Of a stretch of DNA of 56,410 nt, positions 16,602-25,124 are shown one piece after another. Source of the stretch: Chloroflexota bacterium (GTDB taxonomy: Bacteria; Chloroflexota; Anaerolineae; Aggregatilineales; Phototrophicaceae); assembly GCA_026706445.1 (NCBI GenBank), contig JAPOYT010000156.1, positions 1 to 56,410 of the forward strand, given 5' to 3'. The translations under genes and the position numbers were made by a program. Every line of letters begins with the position of its first letter. Positions within the stretch are counted from its first letter, which is position 1. The notes under the pieces were generated by a model that saw only the letters and a list, made by a program, of their open reading frames with translations, ran no database searches and was not told the origin of the DNA.

Positions 16602-16837
16602 GTAACTTCGGCGAGAGATTGGAGAAAAGCTTTAAGCAAGCCGCGGAAATCGCTGCCGGCACAGCCAAGCCCGGCACGTATCGCATCACGCAATATGACG
16701 ATGACGGCAATCCGACTGTCATCGCCGATTTCAGCGAAGAGTTTCTGGCGCAAGTAGACGCCGAGGTCGCCGCTGAGCGTGAAGCCGAAGAGGAGCAGCG
16801 TCGTCCGGAAAAGCGCGCTAAAGCAGAGTCGGTCTAG
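16598..16837 (+). CDS. Putative antitoxin partner of the RelE/HigB-like toxin
   Basis: Predicted 79-residue acidic protein with a strong GGGAGG ribosome site. The start FGERLEKSFKQAAEIAAGTAKP resembles the N-terminal toxin-binding segment of HigA-type antitoxins, but no helix-turn-helix follows; the rest is an acidic segment and a charged EAEEEQRRPEKRAK tail. Position directly after and overlapping the toxin gene is the main reason for calling it the antitoxin. If correct, it may lack the usual DNA-binding domain, so autoregulation would need another mechanism. Confidence 0.6.
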   Translation: MSNFGERLEKSFKQAAEIAAGTAKPGTYRITQYDDDGNPTVIADFSEEFLAQVDAEVAAEREAEEEQRRPEKRAKAESV

Positions 16838-16921
16838 CGCCGCGCGGTGAGTTGTTTTCACACGCGGACAAGATTATGCGCAAGAGTGTTTGTTTCTGTG
16901 ACTGTTTGAGGAGATGACAAC

Positions 16922-17221
16922 ATGGATGAGCTTGTGACTCCTGGCATTACGCGAAAGACGGGAGTGCGGGGCGGGCGCCCTTGCATTGAAGGGACCGGTA
17001 TTCGGGTGACGGACATTGTAACGGCTGTCCAACTCGACTACAGCCGCGACGAAATCGCGGACGATTTCGACATAAGCCTTCAACAGGTCGAAGCAGCGCT
17101 TACGTACTACGATCGAAACACAGTGGCGATAGACGAAGACATCAAGCGCCAAGACGAAAACTTCGAGAGAATATCGAAATTGGGCTATGGACGACCGAAG
17201 ACTCCGGTTTTACCTCGATGA
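16922..17221 (+). CDS. DUF433 antitoxin
   Basis: Predicted 99-residue DUF433 protein, a family of small helix-turn-helix proteins found as antitoxins of PIN-like toxins, mostly in Cyanobacteria and Chloroflexota. The motif GGRPCIEGTGIRVTDIV near residues 18-34 and the DEIADDF-DISLQQVEAAL recognition helix are typical. The ATG at 16922 has GAGGAG nine bases ahead. It overlaps the toxin gene that follows by 35 bases, so the pair is translationally coupled; it probably represses its own promoter. Confidence 0.82.
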   Translation: MDELVTPGITRKTGVRGGRPCIEGTGIRVTDIVTAVQLDYSRDEIADDFDISLQQVEAALTYYDRNTVAIDEDIKRQDENFERISKLGYGRPKTPVLPR

Positions 17222-17537
17222 ATTAATGCCCGTGGCCATTGCCGACCAACTGAACCGAAGAGGAATTGACACCATCACAGTTCGAGATCTGAGTCTGCAA
17301 GGTCGATCTGACGCTCACCATTTACAACTCGCCATTGAAATGGGACGGGTTCTTTGCACATTGGATGACGATTATTTTGGCTTGACTGAGAATGTTGCTT
17401 CTCATTCGGGCATCGTCTTTGGATCTCGAAAGGACCGCAGATCAATTGGAACATGGGTCAAATTTCTGATATGGATGCACAGCGCGTATACACCTGAAGC
17501 CATGCGGAATCACGTAGAATATCTTAGACTCGTTTAG
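17187..17537 (+). CDS. DUF5615 PIN-like toxin
   Basis: Predicted 116-residue PIN-like ribonuclease toxin partnered with the DUF433 antitoxin. The start LRFYLDELMP supplies the first acidic residue, VRDLSLQGRSD the middle one and LCTLDDDYFGL the Asp cluster typical of DUF5615 proteins. The gene begins inside the antitoxin gene in another frame. The pair lies 85 bases after a different toxin-antitoxin pair, forming a four-gene cluster. Confidence 0.82.
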   Translation: MDDRRLRFYLDELMPVAIADQLNRRGIDTITVRDLSLQGRSDAHHLQLAIEMGRVLCTLDDDYFGLTENVASHSGIVFGSRKDRRSIGTWVKFLIWMHSAYTPEAMRNHVEYLRLV

Positions 17538-17544
17538 GTAGACT

Positions 17545-17572
17545 CTTGTCAGGCTGCCCCAGCCATGACAAG
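17545..17572. other. Stable hairpin between toxin and thioredoxin genes
   Basis: CTTGTCAGGCT (17545-17555) pairs with AGCCaTGACAAG (17561-17572) through 11 base pairs with one bulged A and a 5-base loop. It begins 7 bases after the toxin stop. No T-run follows, so it may be a weak or factor-assisted terminator. Confidence 0.45.
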
Positions 17573-17601
17573 GGCGGCCGGAGCCCTAAAGAAAGCCAAA
17601 T

Positions 17602-18348
17602 ATGCCAATCAAATCCCTAACAGACAGCAACTTCAAATCTTATATCGGCGACTCTGCCGCCTTGATCCTCATCTCGGATGGGGTCGACAAGCTGCGGAGC
17701 GATTTCAAAACCGCCTTCGACAAAGCGGCTGACGAAGAAGACGGCATCGTTTTCGGGCGCGTCGATCCCTCCGTCTTCATCAAACTGGCGGCGCGCTTTG
17801 ATTATCAGAATCGGTCATTGCTCATCGGGCTCTACCGCGGCGAGACCCTGTTCCGGCGTTCGCGCCCCTGGGCCAGCGATTTGCCCGATTACATCAACCA
17901 GCTGAAAGAGGCGATCACCGCCGATCTGCCGCCGGAGGAACGCGAAGCGGCAATCGAAGAAGAGGAAGAGGCGCTTGCCCTGCTGGACAAGCCGCTTGAT
18001 GTCACCGACGCCAACTTCGAGCAAGAGGCGATTACCGCATCGCATGAGCTACCGGTGCTGGTGGATTTCTGGGCGGAATGGTGCGGACCCTGCCGCCAGG
18101 TGAGCCCGATTTTGGAGAAGCTGGCGGGTGAATACGCCGGGCAGATCCGCGTGGTCAAGGTCGATACCGATGCCAACCCCGGGCTGAGCCAAGCTTTTCA
18201 GATCCGCAGCATCCCCACGATCGCCGTCTTTAAGCAGGGCAAGTTGATCTTCATGCAGCCGGGCGCGCTGCCTGAGCCATCGTTCCGCGAGTTGATCAAG
18301 CAGGCGATTGAGCTGGAGATTCCCGCGGACGAAGCCGCGAGCGCCTAG
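17602..18348 (+). CDS. Two-domain thioredoxin-like protein
   Basis: Predicted 248-residue cytosolic protein. Residues about 1-105 look like a thioredoxin fold without the active-site cysteines; an acidic linker follows at 110-128, and residues about 130-245 form an active thioredoxin with WCGPC (Cys161, Cys164) and the cis-proline segment IRSIPTIAVF. It would reduce disulfides in partner proteins. The duplicated domain with one dead half suggests a co-chaperone or substrate-binding role like bacterial CnoX/YbbN-type proteins, which is inference. No signal peptide is seen. Confidence 0.84.
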   Translation: MPIKSLTDSNFKSYIGDSAALILISDGVDKLRSDFKTAFDKAADEEDGIVFGRVDPSVFIKLAARFDYQNRSLLIGLYRGETLFRRSRPWASDLPDYINQLKEAITADLPPEEREAAIEEEEEALALLDKPLDVTDANFEQEAITASHELPVLVDFWAEWCGPCRQVSPILEKLAGEYAGQIRVVKVDTDANPGLSQAFQIRSIPTIAVFKQGKLIFMQPGALPEPSFRELIKQAIELEIPADEAASA

Positions 18349-18372
18349 GTCATCTTAGAGAATACTGAATAT

Positions 18373-19485
18373 TCATCCAATCGCCGCGCCGGTCAGCAGC
18401 GCCAGGCTGTGCCGGTCATGCGGGGGGCTGAACATATTGGGCGGGTGGCGGTCGCGGCCATCGAGTTCGCCGATGTAGGTCTGCGTCGTCTGTAAACTGG
18501 TATGCCCCAGGTTCTGGCGGATGCGCTCGAGGTCCATTCCGAAATCATAAGCGTTGCGGGCGTAGGTGCGGCGCAGATCGTGCGGCTTGACCAGGCAGAG
18601 CGCGCCCTCAATGCTGATCGGGTAGGCGTTCATGATGTCATTGACGGTCCAGGTTCCGATGCCATTGGGGCGCACGGTTTTTCCACCGCGCCGAATCCCG
18701 CGAAAGACATGACCGGCTTTGATATCGGCTTCGCGCAGCCAGGCGTCAACGTACATCAGGCACCAATCGAGGGGACCATAAGGGATGAGCCGCTGCTTGC
18801 CGCCCTTCCCTTCCCGCACGCGCAGCGACAATTCGCCGCCCAGATGCTGGCGCAGGTCATCGACATGCAGCGCCGCCGCCTCCGCCGCGCGGATGCCGCT
18901 GCAGACCATCAGCGTTATCAGCGCCGTATCGCGCAGGCCGCGCAAGCTGGTGATGCCGGGCGCTTGCACCAGTGCGCTGACCTGATAGGGCTTCAGGCGC
19001 AGATGCTCGCTATCGGCGACATCCTGGCTTTCGACCACTTTTACTTGCGCCGCAGTCGGGTGCAGATCGTTCATCATGCGGATGAAGAATTCATCGACCA
19101 GCGCCCGCTGCTCGGCTTCGGAGTCTTCCGGATTCGCTAGCTCGAATAGCAGGTCGCGCACATCGTTGCTGCGGGTCAACTGATTGTAGCGGCCGCGGAT
19201 TGTCGCCAGATGCGCCAGCGTCGTCTGCGGCGACAGGGTAGCGGGCACGCTGTCTCCGTGCTTGTCCAAGCGCGATCGCTCATACAGCAGGTAATCGCGA
19301 TAAGCGCTCAGGTCCGGCTGATACCAAGCCAGCCCGCGCCCCGTCAGCCACTTAATGTAGAAGCCCAGGCGCGACTTATGATCCTTGTTGGGATCGTCGG
19401 GCATCAGGATGGCGTAGTTGTCGCGCCAGAGCTTAGTCTGCGCTGCGCGGTCCGCATTCGCATTGCCTTGAGAATTGGCATCCAT
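18373..19485 (-). CDS. Tyrosine recombinase / integrase
   Basis: Predicted 370-residue DNA strand-exchange enzyme of the XerC/D-phage integrase class. All catalytic residues are visible: Arg199 (CSGIRAAEAAAL), a Lys in REGKGGKQR, His302 and Arg305 (HDLRRTYA), His328 (LGHTS) and nucleophile Tyr337 (TQTYIGE). The N-terminal SAM-like DNA-binding part occupies residues about 15-110. A TATAAT box on the minus strand ends eight bases before the ATG, so the mRNA may be leaderless. No attachment repeats or phage genes were recognised beside it, so whether it serves a mobile element or chromosome resolution is open. Confidence 0.87.
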   Translation of the reverse strand: MDANSQGNANADRAAQTKLWRDNYAILMPDDPNKDHKSRLGFYIKWLTGRGLAWYQPDLSAYRDYLLYERSRLDKHGDSVPATLSPQTTLAHLATIRGRYNQLTRSNDVRDLLFELANPEDSEAEQRALVDEFFIRMMNDLHPTAAQVKVVESQDVADSEHLRLKPYQVSALVQAPGITSLRGLRDTALITLMVCSGIRAAEAAALHVDDLRQHLGGELSLRVREGKGGKQRLIPYGPLDWCLMYVDAWLREADIKAGHVFRGIRRGGKTVRPNGIGTWTVNDIMNAYPISIEGALCLVKPHDLRRTYARNAYDFGMDLERIRQNLGHTSLQTTQTYIGELDGRDRHPPNMFSPPHDRHSLALLTGAAIG

Positions 19486-19492
19486 GACGCTG

Positions 19493-19498
19493 ATTATA
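19493..19498 (-). promoter_or_regulatory. -10 element of the recombinase gene
   Basis: Perfect TATAAT on the minus strand, seven bases from the ATG at 19485, which would place the transcription start at the start codon. No clear -35 box is visible and no ribosome site precedes the ATG. Confidence 0.4.
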
Positions 19499-19606
19499 AT
19501 ATGGCAAGCCGTTCTGCGTTTGGCGGGGGGCTTACGCCAGGCGCGACGCGTCGGTTAAACTTCCGTCTAGCAAGTCTCAACTGCACCTTATATGGAAGCT
19601 GCCGCC

Positions 19607-20896
19607 ATGTCCCAGCGCAACCGTAGCGTCATAATCATTGTTGCCTTCATTCTGCTAATCGCGCTCACATTTCACGCGGCGCATGCCCGGCTGCAAACGC
19701 AGATTGCCGAAATCGAAAGCGAAGTCAGCGACATCCGCGGGCTGGAGCGCCTGGGAGAGACAACCTTGACCTTTCGCGCGCGCGATCACATCAGAGCCGA
19801 GCGTGGCGCGCCTGACGAAGAAGCGTCCTCGCCCGACGAAGAAGCGCCCTCGCCCGACGACGGCTTGGAGCGCTTCATCGCCTTTTTCCGCGCGCTGGAG
19901 CTGGCGCCGCCGGAACTTGATTTGGAGGCAGCCTTTCGGGAATATTACAGCGCGAATGTAATCGGCTATTATCAATTCGAAGGGGAAGAAATAACCATCC
20001 TGCGCCAGCCCGGGAGGCAATTTGCGCCGCTGACATTCTTTGAGCGCCTCATCTATGCCCACGAGTACATGCACGTCCTGCAAGATCAGCATTATGACCT
20101 GAAGCAAATCTGGGAGCGCGTCGGGAAAAGTGAGAATTTCGACTTGAATTTGGCAACCAACGCGCTCATTGAAGGGGATGCGGAGGCGGTCGAGTGGGAG
20201 GTGCTGGACCGGTTGCTGACGCGCATGAGCGATCGCGAGCTCGATTATATTATTCGGCAGGCGGAGCAAGGCATGACCGTGATGGGCGCGTCGATGCCAA
20301 TGCCGCAAGCGATAGAGGCGGCCTTCCGCTTCCCTTATGAACAAGGCATCGAATTTGTGCGCAGCTTGGTCGAGAGCGCCGGCTGGGAACGCGTGCATCA
20401 AGCCTTCACCAGCGACCGGCCGCAAAGCAGCGAGCAGATTTATCATCCGGAACGCTATTTGGCGGGAGACGCGCCCATCAGCATCAGCCTGCCGGATTTC
20501 AGCGAAATCATCGGCGACGGTCACCGCCAAGTGTATGACAGCGCCGTCGGCGAATTCTACTTGCGGCAGCATCTGATGACAAACCTGAGGCGGACACACG
20601 CCGAAGCAGCTGCGAGCGGCTGGGGTGGCGACCGGCTGCGCATCTATAAGAACAGCGCGGCCGACGAGCTGCTTTGGGTCTGGCATCTCGCTTGGGATGG
20701 CGTCAAGGACGCGTCCGAATTCGCCGGGGCATATCGCCGATTCCTTGATCTGCGTTATGAGCGCGTGGAATCTCGCCAAGGCTGCTGGCGCCTGGAGACG
20801 ACACGCTGCTTCGCGCGAATCAACGAGACCGAAACGCGGATCAGCATGGCGCGGAATCCAGAGACCGCGCTGGCATTACTGGACTCGGACTATTGA
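19607..20896 (+). CDS. Membrane-anchored HEXXH metallopeptidase-like protein
   Basis: Predicted 429-residue protein with an N-terminal membrane helix (residues about 8-24), so most of it would face outside. HEYMH at 152-156 is a zinc-binding HEXXH motif, and IEGDAEAVEWE near 188-198 supplies the further Glu ligand of a gluzincin. Many Chloroflexota proteins of unknown substrate share this arrangement. A 21-base tandem repeat at 19811-19857 gives three PDEEA-type copies in the spacer after the helix. An ATG at 19592 is five codons earlier; 19607 is chosen because GGAAG lies nine bases ahead. Confidence 0.72.
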   Translation: MSQRNRSVIIIVAFILLIALTFHAAHARLQTQIAEIESEVSDIRGLERLGETTLTFRARDHIRAERGAPDEEASSPDEEAPSPDDGLERFIAFFRALELAPPELDLEAAFREYYSANVIGYYQFEGEEITILRQPGRQFAPLTFFERLIYAHEYMHVLQDQHYDLKQIWERVGKSENFDLNLATNALIEGDAEAVEWEVLDRLLTRMSDRELDYIIRQAEQGMTVMGASMPMPQAIEAAFRFPYEQGIEFVRSLVESAGWERVHQAFTSDRPQSSEQIYHPERYLAGDAPISISLPDFSEIIGDGHRQVYDSAVGEFYLRQHLMTNLRRTHAEAAASGWGGDRLRIYKNSAADELLWVWHLAWDGVKDASEFAGAYRRFLDLRYERVESRQGCWRLETTRCFARINETETRISMARNPETALALLDSDY

Positions 20897-20967
20897 GACA
20901 GCAAACGCGTGAAGCGATGGGGGGCGCGCTAATGATTCCCATCTCACAGAATCCAGTCGTTTACCGT

Positions 20968-20973
20968 TATAAT
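20968..20973 (+). promoter_or_regulatory. -10 element of the MoxR gene
   Basis: TATAAT 41 bases ahead of the ATG at 21014. It argues against the earlier in-frame ATG at 20972, which would overlap the box itself. No strong -35 box is seen. Confidence 0.45.
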
Positions 20974-21013
20974 GGCGGGCACAATCACATCCACGCGACG
21001 AGGCGGACCCTAT

Positions 21014-22015
21014 ATGAGCGAGACGGCAAGGGCGGAAATCGGACTCGAGCAGTTCGGCGAGATCGCCCGCGATATCGAGGCGGAAGTTGGCAAGGTCATC
21101 GTCGGGCAGCGCGATGTCCTGCGCAGCGTCGTCATCTGCGTGTTGGCGGGGGGCCATGCCCTGCTGGAAGGCGTGCCCGGCTTGGGCAAGACGATGCTGA
21201 TCCGCACCTTGGGCGATGTGCTTGATCTGCGATTTTCGCGCATTCAATTCACGCCTGATCTGATGCCGGCCGACATCGTCGGCACCGATATCTTGGAAGA
21301 GACGGAAGACGGACGCCGAGAGTTTCGCTTTCAAGCCGGTCCTATCTTCGCCAATCTGGTCCTCGCCGATGAGATCAACCGAGCGACGCCCAAAACCCAA
21401 TCGGCGATGCTCGAAGCGATGCAAGAGAAGACGGTCACGGTCGCCGGGCGGCGCTATGACCTGGATCCGCCTTTCTTCGTGCTGGCGACGCAAAATCCAC
21501 TGGAGATGGAAGGCACTTATCCATTGCCCGAAGCGCAGCTGGATCGCTTCCTCTTCAAGGTCAACATCACCTTTCCCCAAGTGTCCGAGCTGATCACGAT
21601 CCTGGAGCGGACGACCGGCGTCGAGCAGCCGCGGGCGGGCCGAGTCGCTGATGGCGCGCAGGTGATCGGCATGGGTCGGCTGGCGTTGAGCACGCCCATA
21701 CCCACGCACGTCAGCGAATATGTGGCGCGCATCATCGTCGCCACTCACCCGGAAAGCGACGAGGCGGCGCCTGCAATCAAGCAGTACGCGCGCTATGGCG
21801 CCAGCCCGCGCGGCGCCCAGGCATTAATCATCGGCGCCAAGATTAACGCCCTGCTGGAAACGCGCAGCAACGTCTCCTTTGACGATATCGCGGCGGTGGC
21901 GCCGGCCGCTCTCCGTCACCGGATTCTGCTCAATTTCGAGGGGCAGGCTGAGGGTGTCAGCGCCGATGATTTGATCGCCGATGTAATATCGATTGTTGCC
22001 AAGGTGGCGAGCTAA
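21014..22015 (+). CDS. MoxR-family AAA+ ATPase
   Basis: Predicted 333-residue AAA+ chaperone-like ATPase. Walker A is EGVPGLGKT (52-60), Walker B is VLADEINRA near 118-126, and LATQNPLEMEGTYPLPEAQLDRF is the sensor 1 and arginine-finger region typical of MoxR. Such ATPases remodel or insert metal centres, usually with DUF58 and von Willebrand factor A proteins; none is adjacent. The ATG at 21014 has GAGGCGG seven bases ahead. Only six bases separate it from the next gene, suggesting an operon. Confidence 0.88.
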   Translation: MSETARAEIGLEQFGEIARDIEAEVGKVIVGQRDVLRSVVICVLAGGHALLEGVPGLGKTMLIRTLGDVLDLRFSRIQFTPDLMPADIVGTDILEETEDGRREFRFQAGPIFANLVLADEINRATPKTQSAMLEAMQEKTVTVAGRRYDLDPPFFVLATQNPLEMEGTYPLPEAQLDRFLFKVNITFPQVSELITILERTTGVEQPRAGRVADGAQVIGMGRLALSTPIPTHVSEYVARIIVATHPESDEAAPAIKQYARYGASPRGAQALIIGAKINALLETRSNVSFDDIAAVAPAALRHRILLNFEGQAEGVSADDLIADVISIVAKVAS

Positions 22016-22021
22016 AGCCCG

Positions 22022-22825
22022 ATGAAGCTGGCGATTCGAGAAAAACTGCTGCCCGGCGCGACCATCTACGATCAGTTGGCGCTGGCGCGCGAGCTGGGTT
22101 TCGCCGGCGTCGAATTCGCTGCTGACCAGCTTGACGACCGAATCGATGAGATCGACGATGCGCTGCGAACACATGGCTTAGCCGCCAGCGGCCTGTATAT
22201 GGGCAAAACGGATGGCTGGGTCTCGGCCGATATCGGGCGGCGGCAAAGAGCCAACGACCTGCTGCGAGAGGCGCTAAGCTGCGCGCTGGATCTCGAAGCG
22301 GACTACGTCGCCTTCGTGCCGCAATATGGCGCCTCTGACATGCCGGACCTTACACCCTTCGCCTCGCCGATGGAGCTGCAAAAGGAATTGCTCATTTGGC
22401 TGCTGCGCGGCTTTTCCGATCTTGCCGATGCCATGGATACAAAGCTGGCGCTGCTGCCGCTCAACAGCGAAGAAACGGCCTTCCTCACTCGCCTTGATCA
22501 AGCGGTCCAGTTCCGCCGCGAAGTCGACCAGCACCCGATGATCACAATCGCCGCAAATACCCGCGACTTGGCGCTGGAAGAAGCGAACCCGCTCGAATGT
22601 CTGCGAAACCACCTGGAGTCGCTCAGCGTCATCTACCTCGCTAACAGCGGCGCTGGCTTGCCGGCCGCGGGCGGGCTGCCCTTCCCCGAGATCGGCGCGG
22701 CGCTGCGGAGGCTGAATTATGGCGGCTGGCTCGTCCTTGCTGGGAAGCCGTCCGCCGACGAGCGCGAGCGCCATGCCGACCTTGCCGCGTGCCTGCAATA
22801 CCTGCGGGCATGCGAGCTCTGTTGA
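22022..22825 (+). CDS. Xylose isomerase-like TIM-barrel protein
   Basis: Predicted 267-residue protein of the sugar phosphate isomerase/epimerase superfamily. The start MKLAIREKLLP, the LARELGFAGVEFAADQLDDRIDEI block and the later YGGWLVLAGKP are the usual barrel strands. The metal ligands are unclear: the typical ExxD/HxE pattern is not obvious, so it may have drifted or be non-catalytic. It follows MoxR by six bases and is probably translated from the same mRNA. No substrate can be proposed. Confidence 0.68.
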   Translation: MKLAIREKLLPGATIYDQLALARELGFAGVEFAADQLDDRIDEIDDALRTHGLAASGLYMGKTDGWVSADIGRRQRANDLLREALSCALDLEADYVAFVPQYGASDMPDLTPFASPMELQKELLIWLLRGFSDLADAMDTKLALLPLNSEETAFLTRLDQAVQFRREVDQHPMITIAANTRDLALEEANPLECLRNHLESLSVIYLANSGAGLPAAGGLPFPEIGAALRRLNYGGWLVLAGKPSADERERHADLAACLQYLRACELC

Positions 22826-22856
22826 TTTTGCCTGCCAGTCGTTCCCGCACCAGTTT

Positions 22857-22885
22857 TCTGTAGGGGCGAGCTATCAGGTCGCCCG
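22857..22885. repeat. REP-like palindromic repeat, copy 1
   Basis: Begins TCTGTAGGGGCGAG, as does the copy at 24490, then closes a GGGCGA/TCGCCC hairpin. This resembles short interspersed GC-rich palindromes found between genes in Chloroflexota and Cyanobacteria. It lies between convergent genes. Confidence 0.55.
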
Positions 22886-22934
22886 CCGGCACAGCGGATC
22901 AAACGACTCTACGGGTCTCATGAATGCAAATGGC

Positions 22935-22969
22935 AAAAAAACAGCCTGCCGATTTGATTCAGCAGGCTG
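22935..22969 (-). terminator. Intrinsic terminator of the HU gene
   Basis: On the minus strand an 8-base stem, CAGCCTGC with GCAGGCTG, around a 12-base loop is followed directly by seven Ts (seen as A-run 22935-22941 on the plus strand). It lies about 65 bases after the HU stop codon and is the clearest intrinsic terminator of the window. Confidence 0.8.
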
Positions 22970-23034
22970 ATATTAAGTTCTAGTTCGTTAACGGGAACGA
23001 AACGCCGCTCCATCCCGAAAACGTTATTACGGTT

Positions 23035-23307
23035 TCAATTTACCGCATCGGACAAGCCAGCGCCCGGTTTGAACTTGACGACATTCTTGGCCGCAATCTG
23101 GATTTCCTCGCCAGTCCGGGGGTTACGGCCCATGCGGGCATCGCGTCTATCGACGGAAAACGAGCCGAAGCCAACCAGCGAAATCCGGTCTCCACCCTTA
23201 AGGGCATCAGAAACCGACGATACAAACGCATCCAGCGCATTGCCAGCTTCCGCTTTGCTCAGCCCAGATTTATCCGCGATTGAACCGATCAATTCTGCTT
23301 TGTTCAT
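23035..23307 (-). CDS. hup: HU-family nucleoid DNA-binding protein
   Basis: Predicted 90-residue HU protein, the dimeric DNA-bending histone-like protein. MNKAELIGSIADKSGLSKAEA is the helical start, ISLVGFGSFSV the first strands and GRNPRTGEEIQIAAKNVVKFKPG the DNA-clasping arm with its intercalating proline. Length equals the family norm. An AAAGGAG site precedes the ATG. It stands alone with its own terminator. Confidence 0.95.
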   Translation of the reverse strand: MNKAELIGSIADKSGLSKAEAGNALDAFVSSVSDALKGGDRISLVGFGSFSVDRRDARMGRNPRTGEEIQIAAKNVVKFKPGAGLSDAVN

Positions 23308-23464
23308 GTCAAATGCTCCTTTACGTCAATGTTCGGCTAGTAGTATATCACCTTTTCTTGAATGCACAGGTCGAAATCCAAATCCTCATTTGCCTCTAGC
23401 GCAACTTTAGGCCATTCGCATGTTGGACAAAACGATAGTAGTTTACAGTTCTCGGTCAATCGGC

Positions 23465-24373
23465 TCATAAAGAAGCGTCAAACATGAACTGATCAACTTC
23501 ATCTCTGGTCGGCAACGCGTTGCGGCCACCCATGGCGCGGCAATTCATCGAGCCCACGGCGGAAGCAAAACGCGCCATTCGCGGCACATCCCAATCTTGC
23601 AGCAGCGCGTAAAGAAAAGCGCCGTGATAGGCATCGCCAGCGCCAGTGGTATCGACCACATCGACCGGGAATGCGGGCGCCGCTATCGTTCCCCCATCCC
23701 AAGCCACAACCGCGCCCCGCTCGCCCAGGGTGACGACCGCGATTTCCGCGCCTTCGTCGCGAAGTCGCTCGGCGATGGCTGCCGGCGGCTGATCGGGCAT
23801 TAATGCGCGCGCCCAGTATTCCGGCACTATTGGCACATCGACATAGTCCAGCAGCGGCTTGATTTGGGCGTAGGGCAGCGCCGGATCGAGCAGCACTTTC
23901 ATGCCCGCCTCTTTCGCCCAGCGCGCCGCCTGCAGCGTCGCCTCATTCAGTGAATCGACGAACAGCACGCGAGCGGCGGTGATATCCTCGCGAGTGAATT
24001 CCTTCGGAGAAACGGGACTGCCGGTCGGCGGACGGGTGATGATGCTGCGATCGCCCGAGCCTTCATGCACCAGGATCACCGATATATTCGACTCGCTGCC
24101 CGGCTCAACGAGGAGCTGGGCGACATCGATGCCTTCTTCAGCCAGCGCACGACGGATGTAGGCGCCGGCGTCATCATCACCGATGCGCGCGATGATCTTG
24201 GCGCGGGCGCCCAGCCGCGCAGCCGCGATCAATGCGATGGACGCCAGACCGCCGGGCTGCCGATCGTAGTTGAGCGCCGTCATGTTTTCGTTCCGATGGG
24301 GCATGCGCGGCACGGTAACGAGATGGTCCACCGTGCAAACGCCGATGCCAACGATGTCAGGTGTGGCGGGCAT
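23465..24373 (-). CDS. PfkB-family carbohydrate kinase
   Basis: Predicted 302-residue ribokinase-like enzyme transferring phosphate from ATP to a sugar or nucleoside. DTTGAGDAYHGAF (Asp247 the base) is the PfkB signature 2, and the early GGLASIALIAAARLG is signature 1. An upstream start at 24451 would add 26 codons without a recognisable domain; the ATG at 24373 has AAAGG eight bases ahead. Aromatic and polar residues in the sugar-lid do not let me decide between ribokinase-, fructokinase- and KDG kinase-like substrates. Confidence 0.85.
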   Translation of the reverse strand: MPATPDIVGIGVCTVDHLVTVPRMPHRNENMTALNYDRQPGGLASIALIAAARLGARAKIIARIGDDDAGAYIRRALAEEGIDVAQLLVEPGSESNISVILVHEGSGDRSIITRPPTGSPVSPKEFTREDITAARVLFVDSLNEATLQAARWAKEAGMKVLLDPALPYAQIKPLLDYVDVPIVPEYWARALMPDQPPAAIAERLRDEGAEIAVVTLGERGAVVAWDGGTIAAPAFPVDVVDTTGAGDAYHGAFLYALLQDWDVPRMARFASAVGSMNCRAMGGRNALPTRDEVDQFMFDASL

Positions 24374-24490
24374 GGGGAAGCCTTTCGCGCATTGCGTATC
24401 GCTGTCGGGCAGATTCACGCCTTCTTTTACCACCGAGGGCAGAGATGGCACAGACTGTGTTTTCAGATTAAAAGCCCAAAATCAAAGAAT

Positions 24491-24517
24491 CTGTAGGGGC
24501 GAGCCGGCGGCTTGCCC
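24491..24517. repeat. REP-like palindromic repeat, copy 2
   Basis: CTGTAGGGGCGAGC is shared with the copy at 22858; here GGGCGAGCC pairs with GGCTTGCCC with one wobble pair around a 3-base loop. It sits in the divergent gap between the PfkB and DinB genes. Confidence 0.55.
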
Positions 24518-24647
24518 GTACGCACGCTGAGACTTGGCCCGAGACCTATTCGACGCCGCTGTACCACATTCGGACAATTGGAATGGAAGCCAACCCGATT
24601 TACAATTCAGCGATCAAATCAATCATTGTCAAGGAGAGACAGACGCC

Positions 24648-25124
24648 ATGCAAACCCGAGCCGAAGCAATTGACGCCATTCGCAAGCTGCCGGCGCAGCT
24701 GCGAGAACAAGTCGGCGGCTTAAGCGTCGAGCAATTGACCACCGCCTACAACGCGCCCGAATGGACGATCGCCCAGAATATCCACCACCTGGCCGATACG
24801 CATATGGTCTGCCTTCGCCGCTTCAAGCTGATCCTGACCAGCCCGCGCTTTCAGTTCACGTCTTATGATGTCAACGCCATCGCCGAATACCCGGACGCGA
24901 AAGACGCTGACATTGAGCATTCGCTGAAGCTGCTGGAAGGCTTGCAGGCGCGTTGGGCGATCCTGCTGGAGAACCTGACGGAAGAGGAATGGGGCAAGGT
25001 CGGCATCGGCTCCAGCCCGGACCGACCTGATATGAATCTGGAGCAGTTGGCGCTCGCCTACGCCCAGCACGGCGTAAACCACATCCAGCAGATTCAGGAC
25101 GTGCTGGACAAGATGCCGGCGTGA
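24648..25124 (+). CDS. DinB/YfiT-family putative metal-dependent transferase
   Basis: Predicted 158-residue four-helix-bundle protein. WTIAQNIHHLADTHM supplies the first histidine of the metal site and AYAQHGVNHIQQI the other two, the arrangement of the YfiT group of DinB-like thiol-dependent transferases. An earlier ATG at 24534 would add 38 poorly conserved codons; the ATG at 24648 has AAGGAGAG eleven bases ahead. Its stop overlaps the GTG of the next gene (GTGA), so the two are translationally coupled. Confidence 0.8.
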   Translation: MQTRAEAIDAIRKLPAQLREQVGGLSVEQLTTAYNAPEWTIAQNIHHLADTHMVCLRRFKLILTSPRFQFTSYDVNAIAEYPDAKDADIEHSLKLLEGLQARWAILLENLTEEEWGKVGIGSSPDRPDMNLEQLALAYAQHGVNHIQQIQDVLDKMPA

